From contig NW_002476372.1 in the NCBI RefSeq assembly GCF_000189635.1, forward strand, positions 62,001-126,000: a DNA stretch of 64,000 nt, written 5' to 3'. Under the pieces are notes generated by a model. That model saw only the letters and a program-made list of their open reading frames with translations, was not told the origin of the DNA and ran no database searches. The DNA is from Tetrahymena thermophila SB210 (lineage: Eukaryota > Ciliophora > Oligohymenophorea > Hymenostomatida > Tetrahymenidae). Below are positions 1-9,495 of the stretch, piece by piece (within the stretch, counting starts at the first letter, position 1; each line of letters opens with the position of its first letter). Both the position numbers and the translations under genes were made by a program.

Positions 1-543
1 AAATAAATAAATAAATAAATAGATAAATATAAAACAAATATGAAATACTCTAAATTAGATATTTTTTCTTCTTAGGTGATTTTTAAAGTAACTTAATACT
101 ATCGTTTAAAATTATATATATATATATTTTTTAATTATTCACTTTATTGTTAATTATTCAATTTAAATATACTATAAAATAAATTTTATTTTTAATAAAA
201 AAAAACAGGAATAGAAATTAATGAAGCTAAGTCTCATAGATAATAAAATAAATAAAAATTACCAAACATTAAAAAGTAAATTAATACAGTTAGTATATTG
301 CAAATGCCTTAGTTTTGTATTTAAAAAAGATGCATTTTATTATTTTAAGGTTATATAAAGCATTTTAATTATTTATTTTAATAAAATTAAATTATCATAT
401 TAAAATAATTGATTTGTCAGAACTTTGAATTAAATAAAAATATATTAATTTATTTTATTAATTATCATTTTCAATATTTTTTTGATATATAAATACATAT
501 TATTAATTAATTAATCAATGTTTTATTATTTTATGTAATAAAT
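1..543. other. AT-rich intergenic, AAAT microsatellite at left edge
   Basis: An (AAAT)n tract runs over about 1-30. The rest is low-complexity A+T sequence downstream of the LRR gene on the minus strand. I see no gene in it. Confidence 0.6.
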
Positions 544-2348
544 TCAAACAACATTTAATTTAACTAATCTTTTTATTTTTTAAGCTAATCTTTTTAATTC
601 TGTTTATCTTTCTTTTGCAAAATTTCTTTTTATATTTATAAATTTATTTTTTAGATAAATAAAAAATTTTAATTTTAATTTTCTAATTTTAAATAAGAAA
701 AATAATTACATTATAGCAAGATTCAATACCTTTATATTTTTACAGTTGATTATTTCACCGGATTTTAGAAATTTCTCATAATTTCTTATATAATGAAGAT
801 GTTTTAATTAATATCTTAAAAACTTTCATATCATTTTGTTCAAAAGTTATAAATGAAATTAATTTACTTTATTCCAATTTCTAATTCTGTAAGCTAAGAG
901 CATTTACTCAAACCAAATGCAATATTTTATATTCCTGTATCATCGATTTTTCCCCTTTTCAAACAAAATAAATCAATTTTTTAGATATTTAAATTTATTT
1001 GAAATTGTAAATTAAAACATATAAAATAATTTAATTTTTTTAAGTTATCAATAAATAAATATAAAATTAATGTTACCAAATCTAAAAATTAAGGTTTGTA
1101 AGAAATTTGTAGTTACCAAGTGTTGTATCTATAGTAGAAGCTCCTACATCACAAATTTAATTTTAACTTTTATAAATCAAAATCAAGCTTAATTTAAAAT
1201 TAAAGCTATTTAAAAAATTTTAAACTTATTTAATAATGTACTCTAAATCCTCATTAATTAAGTAAGAGCCGCATAAATTAAGGGCCAAAAAAATTTTTTA
1301 TGAAAAGTAGGCTTCAAAGATAAGGGGGTGGGGGGAGGGGTACCCTTAATTAATGAGGATTTAGAGTATATAAGAAAATTAAAAAATTTTAAATTATCAA
1401 TAAATAAATATAAAATTAATGCTACCTAATGTCAAAAGTAAGATTAGTAAGGAATTTGCAGTTACCAAGTGCTGTACCAATGTTAGAAGCCCCATCATCC
1501 CCAATTTAATTTTAGCTTTTATAAATTAAAATCAAGACTTATTAAAAATTAAAGACATTTTATAAATTTTAAATTTATGAATATAATTAAGTTTATATAA
1601 TAAATTTTGACATAATTTTTTCAAAAGTAATAAATGAAATAATTTTACCATATCCTAAATTCTAAATTTGTAAGTTGAGTTAAGTTACTTAGCCCTAATC
1701 CAATATTTTTTGTCCCTTTATCACCGATTTTATTTCCCCTTTTCAAACAAAGTAAATGAATTTATTAGATATTTTAATTTGTTTTCAAATTAAATTAAAT
1801 ATTTAGTTAAAGGTTTTTTAAATTATTAAAAAATCTATATAAAATTAATGTTTACCAAATCTAAAAATCAAGATTAGTTAGGAATTTGAAGTTACTAAGT
1901 GCTTTAATGATAGCAGAAGCTCCATAATCCCCAATTTAATTTTAGCTTTTATAAATGAAAATCAAGCTTAGTTAAAAATCAAATTCATTTTATAAATTTT
2001 AAATTTATTTAATTATGTTTTAATTTATAATCTTTTACATAATTTTTTCCAAAGTAATAAATGAAATAAATTTATATAATGTGAAATGATAAATTTGTAA
2101 GCTGAGTGCAGTTACTCAAGCCTAATCCAATGTTATATGCTCCTTTATCGCCAATTTTGTTTTGCCTTTACAACAAAAATAGTTAATAAGATCATTAGAT
2201 ATTTAAATTTGTTTAGCAATTTAAATCAAGAAATAAATAAATAAAAAATTAATTTGACTCTATCTAAAAAATAAGATTTTTTAGGAATTTGAAGCTACCA
2301 AGTGCTGTACCTATTGTAAAAGCTCCATGATCCCCAATTTAATTATTA
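544..2348 (-). pseudogene. LRR gene, one repeat per exon (5' end not found; one broken donor)
   Basis: On the minus strand eight exons join in one frame: 2259..2348, 2076..2165, 1856..1945, 1649..1738, 1426..1515, 1077..1166, 868..954 and 544..625 (TGA at 544-546). Every internal exon is 90 nt (one is 87), begins after an AAAG/AAAAG acceptor and enters and leaves in phase 2. Each encodes one ribonuclease-inhibitor-type LRR with the pattern IGDxGAxxIGxxLGNCxxLTNLxF. Two subtypes roughly alternate (LGNCKFLTNL and LSNCTQLTNL). The last exon is Lys/Arg-rich with KRL repeats, as is common at the end of such ciliate proteins. The joined frame gives about 235 residues. Exon 2076..2165 is followed by AT instead of GT, and exon 2259..2348 by a weak GTCAAA, so the gene may be decaying. 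A 130-bp inverted-repeat element sits in the intron between 1166 and 1426. No initiator exon was found. It could still be expressed through alternative splicing. Confidence 0.5.
1239..1368. mobile_element. MITE-like element with perfect 24-bp terminal inverted repeats
   Basis: Positions 1239-1262 and 1345-1368 are perfect inverted copies, both ending in TA at the outer edge (TACTCTAAATCC...). The 130-bp element holds no ORF. Inside it is a G-run, roughly GGGGGTGGGGGGAGGGG at 1324-1340, striking in a genome with about 20% GC. Terminal TA with inverted repeats is the usual signature of Tc1/mariner-type non-autonomous elements. That assignment is an inference, and no transposase is present nearby. 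Confidence 0.6.
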
Positions 2349-2825
2349 CTTTTACAAATTAAAATTAATTTTTTTTAACACTAAAGTAAAAATAAAAAGT
2401 AAAATTGATTTCTCCCTGAGGTTTTATTTAAATCATGGTATCTAATTAATCATGTTAAATAAAAAAAGGATAGAAATATGATTGATGGATAATGTTTAAG
2501 ATTAAAATATAACTAAAAAGTTTGGCATTTATATAATTTAATAAGATTTAATATAACACTAAAAGTTTCAAATTATTTGATCATTTTTGGAGAAACCAGA
2601 GAGTTTGCTTATGAGGATTAAATTATCTAAGTAAATTTAATTTTTTTATTTTTTATAAATAATTTATTTACTTACAAAAATATGAATAATATTTAATAAT
2701 ATAAAATCAATAATAAAATCTATCTATCTATCTATTTATATTTTAGGTTAATAACACTATTTCAAAATATTATATAATAAAATATATAATACTATTCAAA
2801 CATTTTATATTTATTCATCCTTTTT
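2349..2825. other. Intergenic spacer between the two LRR genes
   Basis: AT-rich sequence that should hold the first exon and promoter of the LRR gene at 544-2348. I could not identify either with confidence. There is a short CTAT microsatellite near 2720-2735. Confidence 0.4.
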
Positions 2826-4889
2826 TCACCATTTGTTTATCTAAAAGACAACTAATCTTTTTGATTTAAGACACTTGCTTTTTACCTTGAGTTCTAATGA
2901 TTCATTCATTGAGCTAAACATTTTATAATAAATTTGTGTAAATTTTAAAATAAATATCAAAATAGAATAAACTTTTAAATTAAAAATTAAATTAATACAT
3001 AAAATAATTTGAGTGGAATAAAAAAGATAAAAAAATAAAATAAATAAAGCTATCAAATATATTCAAAGAGCTTTTTGTGTTATATTCATTTTTATAGTTT
3101 AAAATATCATATTAGAAGGAAAAAATGAAGAAAAAATATGAAATAATAAGAAATAAATGATAAAAGCAAAAGTTGAAAATAAAATGATGAGCTAAATTAA
3201 CAAAGAAAGAACAAAAAAAAGCAAGCACAATAAAAAGAAAAAGAAAAAAGAGCTTTATTGTTTTTTATTAGTTTGTTTTTATAATTAAAAATATCACAAT
3301 CCAAAACAAATAAACTGTTTTTACTCGAGGTTAAGTGTCAAATTTGAGATATTAATGCAATTTGCTAAAGCAGAACCTAAGCCTGATGCACCTTCATCAC
3401 CAATTTAATTGTCACTTTTTAAATATTGAAGAAAAAATATATCATTAAATATATAATAAGAAGGAAAAAATGAAGAAGAAATATGAAATAATAAGAAATA
3501 AATAATAAAAGCAAAAATTGAAAATAAAATGTTGAGCTAAATTAACAAAGAAAGAACAAAAAAAAGCAAGCACAATAAAAAGAAAAAGAAAAAAGAGCTT
3601 TATTGTTTTTTATTAGTTTTTATAATTAAAAATATCGCAATCCAAAACAAATAAACTGTTTTTACCTGAGGTCAAGTGTCAAATTTGAGAGATTAATGCA
3701 ATTTGCTAAAGCAGAACCTAAGCCTGATGTACCTTCATCACCAATTTAATTGTTACTTTTTAAATATTGAAGAAAAAATATATCATTAAATAGTTTATTA
3801 GAAGGAAAAAATGAAGAAAAAATATGAAATAGTAAGAAATAAATATAGCAAAATGCCATTCAAAAATTTAGTGAATTGAGATCACTATTTTTTTGAATGG
3901 TTGATGCCTTTGAATATTATTTATATAAAAATAAATAATTTTATAATAGAAATTAATTAATAATATTATTAATTTTAATTTATATCAATCTTTATGATTT
4001 TTCTATTAAATTTTTAAATTTAGCCTTTTTTAAAAATTTTTCTTCAAATTATGCATCTTCTGCATCTAGAATAAATGTTAAAATCTATAAATAAATAATA
4101 TAAATAAAATATATCAATATAAATATAATATAATTTAAGTTGTATTCTGAGTGCATTTATATGTGCGAGTATATCATCATCATCATCACCAATTTTATTC
4201 CAACTTTTTAAATATTGAAGAAAAAATATATCATTAAATATTTAATTAGAAGGAAAAAATGAAGGAGAAATATGAAATAATAAGAAATAAATAATAAAAG
4301 CAAAAGTTGAAAATAAAATGATGAGCAAATTTAACAAAGAAAGAACAAAAAAAAGCAAGCACAATAAAAAGAAAAAGAAAAAAGAGCTTTATTGTTTTTT
4401 ATTAGTTTTTATAATTAAAAATATCACAATCCAAAACAAATAAACTGTTTTTACCCGAGGTTAAGTTTCAAATTTGAGAGATTAATGCAATTTGCTAAAG
4501 CAGAACCTAGGCCTGATGTACGTTCATCACCAATTTAATTTTCACTTTTTAAATATTGAAGAAAAAATATATCATTAAATAGTTTATTAGAAGGAAAAAA
4601 TGAAGAAAAAATATGAAATAGTAAGAAATAAATAATAAAAGCAAAAGTTGAAAATAAAATGATGAGCAAATTTAACAAAGAAAGAACAAAAAAAAGCAAG
4701 CACAATAAAAAGAAAAAGAAAAAAGAGCTTTATTGTTTTTTATTAGTTTGTTTTTATAATTAAAAATATCACAATCCAAAACAAATAAATTGTTTTTACC
4801 TAAGGTCAAGTGTCAAATTTGAGATATTAATGCAATTTGCTAAAGCAGAACATAAGCCTGATGCACCAAAAGCACCAATTTTATAATTT
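2826..4889 (-). CDS. LRR gene, one repeat per 90-nt exon (5' end not found)
   Basis: Minus-strand exons 4800..4889, 4455..4544, 3666..3755, 3325..3414 and 2826..2913 join in one frame ending at TGA 2826-2828. Four exons are exactly 90 nt, with acceptors ending in AAAG, donors GTAAAA/GTAAAAAC and phase 2 at both sides. Each encodes one LRR of the form IGDEGASGLGSALANC...SNLTLNL. The last exon ends in a basic tail containing KSKCLKSKRLVVF. The visible part is about 148 residues. The 251-nt introns are almost identical to each other, so exon plus intron was copied as a block. The intron of 699 nt between 3756 and 4454 contains a damaged unit. No start exon was found between 4890 and 6145. Function is unknown; LRRs of this type bind proteins. 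Confidence 0.55.
3112..4889. repeat. Tandem ~340-bp repeat (one LRR exon plus its intron per unit)
   Basis: Units begin with TTAGAAGGAAAAAATGAAG or a close variant at about 3112, 3459, 3798, 4245 and 4586. They continue with a shared GCAAGCACAATAAAAAG stretch into the LRR exon. Four units are near-identical. The unit starting at 3798 is interrupted after about 48 bp by roughly 340 bp of unrelated sequence, and only the 5' end of its exon survives (about 4164-4212). Confidence 0.85.
3856..3900. repeat. Imperfect hairpin (19-bp arms)
   Basis: CCATTCAAAAATTTAGTGA pairs with a copy ending TTTTTGAATGG with two mismatches around a 7-nt loop. It lies just after the motif TATAGCAAAATGCC, at the point where a 340-bp LRR repeat unit is interrupted. 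Confidence 0.6.
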
Positions 4890-6145
4890 CTTTCATAAAA
4901 ATTATTTATTTAAATAAATAAAAAATATTAATAATAATAAAAGTAATATTTTTAATTAAATATACCTCAAATTAATATGGAGAACCTAATGAGATAAAAG
5001 TGAAGAGCTTTTAAACTTTTTTTATTAATTTATATAAATTTAAAGGATATTAATTAAAAAATTAATAATTACATTTTCCAAATTATAATATTATTTAATC
5101 TATTATATCATTTTTTTTTTTTCTTCAAAAATATTGAATAGCAATTTATGAAAATTAATTAATTAATTAATAATAAATGGTTAAAAAGAACAAATAAATA
5201 TAATAATTAATTAATTATCAAATATTAATTTATATATTTGGTTTTATGAAGAGATATCACACAAAATTAATTTAACATTCACTATTTAAAATTAATATTC
5301 GTATTTAAAAAATATACTTAAAAATATAAATAGTAGGAATTAGAGATGACCAGTAATTTATTTAGTCATATTTGAAAAAAACCTAGTAGTTAATGTTCTT
5401 AAATATTATAAAAATAATGTTTATAAGTAGATTTTTCTGTTTTAGCTCTGTAATTTTAGGAAAATTTGTAATATCTCTAATTATAGCAAGATGCCATACA
5501 AAAATTTCATGGTTTGCCTGACTTATTATGAAATATATTTTTTATTTACTGCTAATCCAGTTATTAAAATATGATGAACTGGATTGCATTATATTTTAAT
5601 ACCTGGATTATGCTTAATTTAAAATAAAAAAAATATATTAAAGTATTTATGAAAAAGTATGTAAATGCAAGATTCAATAAAATTCATAAATTGTATTTAA
5701 TATATAAATATATAGTATAAAAAGTGTTCAAATATAATATTCAATATTTTTTCTAATTTTTGGTGGTTTTCATTAAATTTACATATATATTGTAATTACT
5801 CAAAAAATGGGGTTTGAGTCAAGTCTCTGACTATCTAATATATAATGTAAAAAAATATTTATTTGATTTATAGCTTATACATAAATAAAATTCTTGTAAT
5901 TCAGCATTAGTAAGAATTCAATTTCATGGAAGTGATATAATATTAATATGTTAATTTAATTAAAATAAATTCATTCTTTTTACTAACGAAGTTTTTATTT
6001 ATAATTCTTTGATCAAATTTTGAATGGTTATGTACCTGTTGTTCTTTTAATTTTATTTATTTTTAGTGTTAAAAATAAACTTATTTTAAAAAATATGCTT
6101 TCTTGTTTAATGTCATTTATTTATAAAAGTAATAAAATGAGATGA
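4890..6145. other. Intergenic, no gene recognised
   Basis: AT-rich. It should contain the missing 5' end of the minus-strand LRR gene and the upstream part of the first membrane-protein gene. A second TATAGCAAGATGCC motif is at 5482 and a hairpin at 5553-5610. Confidence 0.5.
5553..5610. repeat. Hairpin with 20-bp arms, one mismatch
   Basis: TAATCCAGTTATTAAAATAT (5553-5572) is the reverse complement of 5591-5610 except for one base, with an 18-nt loop. It is not adjacent to a recognised gene end. It may be the remains of a small inverted-repeat element. Confidence 0.6.
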
Positions 6146-6300
6146 CATATGAAGTGACTTTACTTCTAGTAATATTGTATATAACAATACATAAAAAATT
6201 ACAGAATTTCATAAAAAAATTCATAATTTAAAAAGTAGAACTATTAAAAGCAAAGTGTATTTATTAAAAAGAAAGAAAATAAATAATAATAATAGCAATA
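6146..6300 (+). promoter_or_regulatory. Conserved 5' flank of two-pass membrane gene, copy 1
   Basis: CATATGAAGTGACTTTACTT, followed by a conserved block containing TTAAAAAGTAGAACTATT. The same order occurs before copies 2 and 3, 131-155 bp upstream of each ATG. A promoter or 5' leader role is inferred only from this conservation and position. Confidence 0.4.
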
Positions 6301-8705
6301 ATGAACTATTCATATTTCGACTTTTTTTCATAGTAATTTTAGTTTAATATAAATGAAAAATAGGTGAAAAAAGGCACATTTATTGGAGCACTTTTAACCT
6401 CTATTATCATTTTATTAACGTTTTCGTATTTTGTTTACATTATGAGGTAATTTATGGACAATTAAATTGAGCCAAGTTTCAGATCTTAAAGCTTTATTTC
6501 AGATGAAAATATCGAAATGACACTAGCAAACAACTTAATTGGTTTCAGATTTGAATATGATGTAAATTTAAGCATCGAATCACTACAAGAATAACAAAAC
6601 TTAACTTATGTTGTTTACTAAGCTTATTATCAATAAAAAAACTAAACCAATGAAGTTAATTATCCTATTAATATTATCGAATGTGATGATCCTAATCTAA
6701 TTGGCTATAAATGCTTAGACTTTTCAAAAGTATCTAATTATACGCTAGCTCTGAACACAAATACAAATCTGCAATCTTAAATATAGATTTTTATGTACGG
6801 ATGCTTGGATGTTGATGTTTTAAAAACAACAATCCCAAGTAATTGTGCAAATTAAACTGACATTGATAACATAATTAATGGTGGAAGTGCAGGTTTTAGA
6901 CTAAAACTCTTTACTTCTTAGTATAACACAACTTCTTAGGAAACAGAAGTTAACTATAGAAATGCTTATGTTTATACAATAGCTTACTAATAAATATTGT
7001 CTCAATTAATTGTTCAAAAACAAATCACATCTGTTACGAAAGGATCCATAATATAAACAGAATCTGTTTTTTCTTCTCCTATTTAGTATAGAAAAGAAGC
7101 TTAAACCATAGATAGATCATATGCCTTTAATTAAATAGGTGTTGGGAGTTATAGCGTTTTGCTGATATACCCAGACGAAATAGTTCAGCAAATTAAAATT
7201 TAATACTCTTCTCTCCCATAGGTCATGTCTTTTGTGAATAGTATATTTGCGCTTTTGATGCTTTTTGGTTCATTTGGTAGAGTGTTTTCTAAAAACTCTT
7301 TGAAGAAGGATATTTTTATGCTTTTCTTAAAAATTTTGTATTAAGATTAATATCTTGAAATGATGACTTTAAATAAAGACAATAAAAACATGCAAATGGA
7401 GCCATAAAATCTTCAGCTTATTGCTTAATAGTCAAATTATCAAGGAGAGGAGGAACAACAACAACAACAACAATAATAATAACAATAATAACAAGAAGAT
7501 GATAACATTGAGTTCAAAGAAGAGGAAGAGTTAAATCAACAGAGCTAGATACCTTAGTTTATGTAGAAATCTAAGATTTAATTGGATAGACAAAAAGCTA
7601 ACCTAAAACTTATAAATTATTCTGAAAGTTAGTCTCCTAAAATACTAAATTAAAATGATAGGATTTTGTAAAAATATTAAGAATAAAAAAGTGAGTTTTA
7701 ATAAGATTAAAATAGCAGTTTTACCTCTGTTTAAAAATTAAAACAAAATCTATCTAACATAAAACTTATATATGACTTAGAGCAAAGCTAGTCTCCTTAT
7801 TTGCAAAATAGAAGTGATAGGCTTTCGTAAAAATATTTAGAATAAAAAAGTGAGTTTTAATATGACTAAAATAGCAATATTTTCCCCGCTTAAAAATTAA
7901 AACAAAATCTAAATTTGAACTTGGGTACAGTTTCCTCATCATAAATTTTTAGTTTCAGCTATTAAAAAAAATTTTAAAAAGAACTTAGTTAAAATTACTC
8001 AGGATATACCTAATCATCTAGTCCTTTTAAGAAGATCAATCTTGGTTAAGAAATTTAAACTAAAACACAAAATCTAATTAAGTCAAGACAAATAAATTTT
8101 ATATTGAACACATTAAAAGATAAATAGTAGGCAATACAAAATAAAAAAGTATCAAATTTCATTTAGAGTTTCATTTTTAAAGCAAAGTAAATTTTTAAAA
8201 AATTTAAATAAGAATAATTATATTTAAATAATTTTTTAAAAGTATTTGCAAGAAAAAAAGTATCAAATTATAAAATCTCAAAAATTAAATAGAAGAAATT
8301 GATTCTCAAATCAAGAAAGAAATGAACATTTAAAATATTTTCAAAGACATACAATTTTTGAAAAAGGCAGTCATGCTCATTTTAAATTCAGATCAGCTAG
8401 CTGCTCTGCAGCTTATTGGTTTGTCCTAAAATTACTTAGACTTTAAATTAAAGTCTAAATTTGATAAAAACTCTGACGAGTTAATTCTAGGTATTAACAT
8501 TATAATAGTTTTAGAAATTAAACCATTATTTTATTAAATAGATAAGAACCTTTCTCACTTTGAAAAGTAGTTTGCTATTTCTCAATCTGAGTATTTACAG
8601 TTTTGTGAATTAGAGCAATTCTTATAAAGATGCTCAAAAACTTAAAATTTAAAAGAATTGGACAAAAGAATTTTATCTTCGTTAAAAATTGATAATTTAT
8701 GTTGA
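6301..8705 (+). CDS. Ciliate-type two-pass transmembrane protein, tandem copy 1
   Basis: Exons 6301..8186, 8243..8490 and 8542..8705 encode 765 residues. TM1 is at about residues 27-47 (GALLTSIIILLTFSYFVYI) and TM2 at about 309-330 (MSFVNSIFALLMLFGSFGRVF). The roughly 260-residue loop between them has four Cys and several N-glycosylation sequons (NYT, NQT, NTT), so it is probably lumenal or extracellular. The cytosolic tail has a poly-Gln run near residue 385, two tandem ~52-residue repeats (about 433-537, each with SPxxLxN...QKYxEQKSEFQ) and a helical C-terminal region. The block after TM2, with the KNSLKKDIFMLFLK motif, resembles a large family of uncharacterised ciliate membrane proteins. 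The 56- and 51-nt introns are placed by comparing the three copies. Function unknown. Confidence 0.88.
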
Positions 8706-9002
8706 AAATTTTACTTATTATTTTTTGAAATAATAAAAAATATTTTTGAATTTCTTTTATCTAAAAGTGAATAAAATTTAACAAATAATATCATTTTTTT
8801 TAATATTAAATATTTATATTGATTATGAGTTAATATTTAATTCAAGTAAAAATAATTTAATTAATTGATTGATAAATAAGTCTTTTCTTTGATATATTTA
8901 GCTAGAAAGCAATATAAAAAAAATGACTAAATCACAAATTAAACGAATAAATTAATTTTATTTTTATATTAAATAAAAAAATATTTTTTTATAGTTTTAT
9001 TT
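8706..9002. other. Spacer downstream of copy 1
   Basis: AT-rich 3' flank. It parallels the 14935-15232 interval that separates copy 3 from its convergent neighbour, so it belongs to the duplicated block. Confidence 0.5.
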
Positions 9003-9340
9003 ACCATTCAATCAATTGATTAAAGAGTGCTAAACTTTGTAATCTCTGTAGAATGGGTTTTTAGGCATCTTCTATGCGAAAGAAAGAAAAGACATCTACT
9101 TAAGATACAAAAATTAAAAATATAATTGCCATAATAACAACTTTTAAAAATACTACTTCTTTGTACAACCTGCTTTATTCTTCTTGTTCCTATTCTATTT
9201 TGTTTTATTCTAATTTTTAAAATAATTTCTTCATTTGTTCTTTGTTTTATTCATTCACTTCGTTTATTTAATTTTCTAAATACTCTTCCTTTTCGATAAT
9301 TATTTATCGTCATCGATTTCATAGACTCCATGTACTAAAA
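9003..9340 (-). pseudogene. Truncated copy of the 15233-16640 membrane-protein gene (3' part only)
   Basis: The minus strand matches the C-terminal region of the gene at 15233-16640: the YEIDDDK segment, the coiled stretch, the TM segment and the tail with a serine-histidine-arginine region. There is a 1-nt deletion just after the DDK codons. Upstream coding sequence is missing beyond about 9340, where the sequence switches abruptly to the 5' flank of copy 2. This is the scar of a tandem duplication that carried copy 1 plus the end of its convergent neighbour. Confidence 0.85.
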
Positions 9341-9348
9341 GGAGATAC

Positions 9349-9495
9349 CATATGAAGTGATTTTACTTGTAGTAAAATGATTTATAACAATATTCAAAAA
9401 ATTACAGTATTTCATACAAAAAATTAATAATTTAAAAAGTAGAACTATTTAAAGTAAAGAATAATTAAAAAGAATAATAATAATAACAATCAATA
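9349..9495 (+). promoter_or_regulatory. Conserved 5' flank of copy 2
   Basis: CATATGAAGTGATTTTACTT starts 147 bp before the ATG and is followed by the same AAAAAGTAGAACTATT block as in copies 1 and 3. It begins directly after the pseudogene fragment. Confidence 0.4.

Noticed and set aside
2841..3056. 71-codon open frame on the minus strand
   Set aside because: Only its last ~23 codons are supported, as part of the terminal LRR exon 2826..2913. The hydrophobic N-terminal part lies in the intron.
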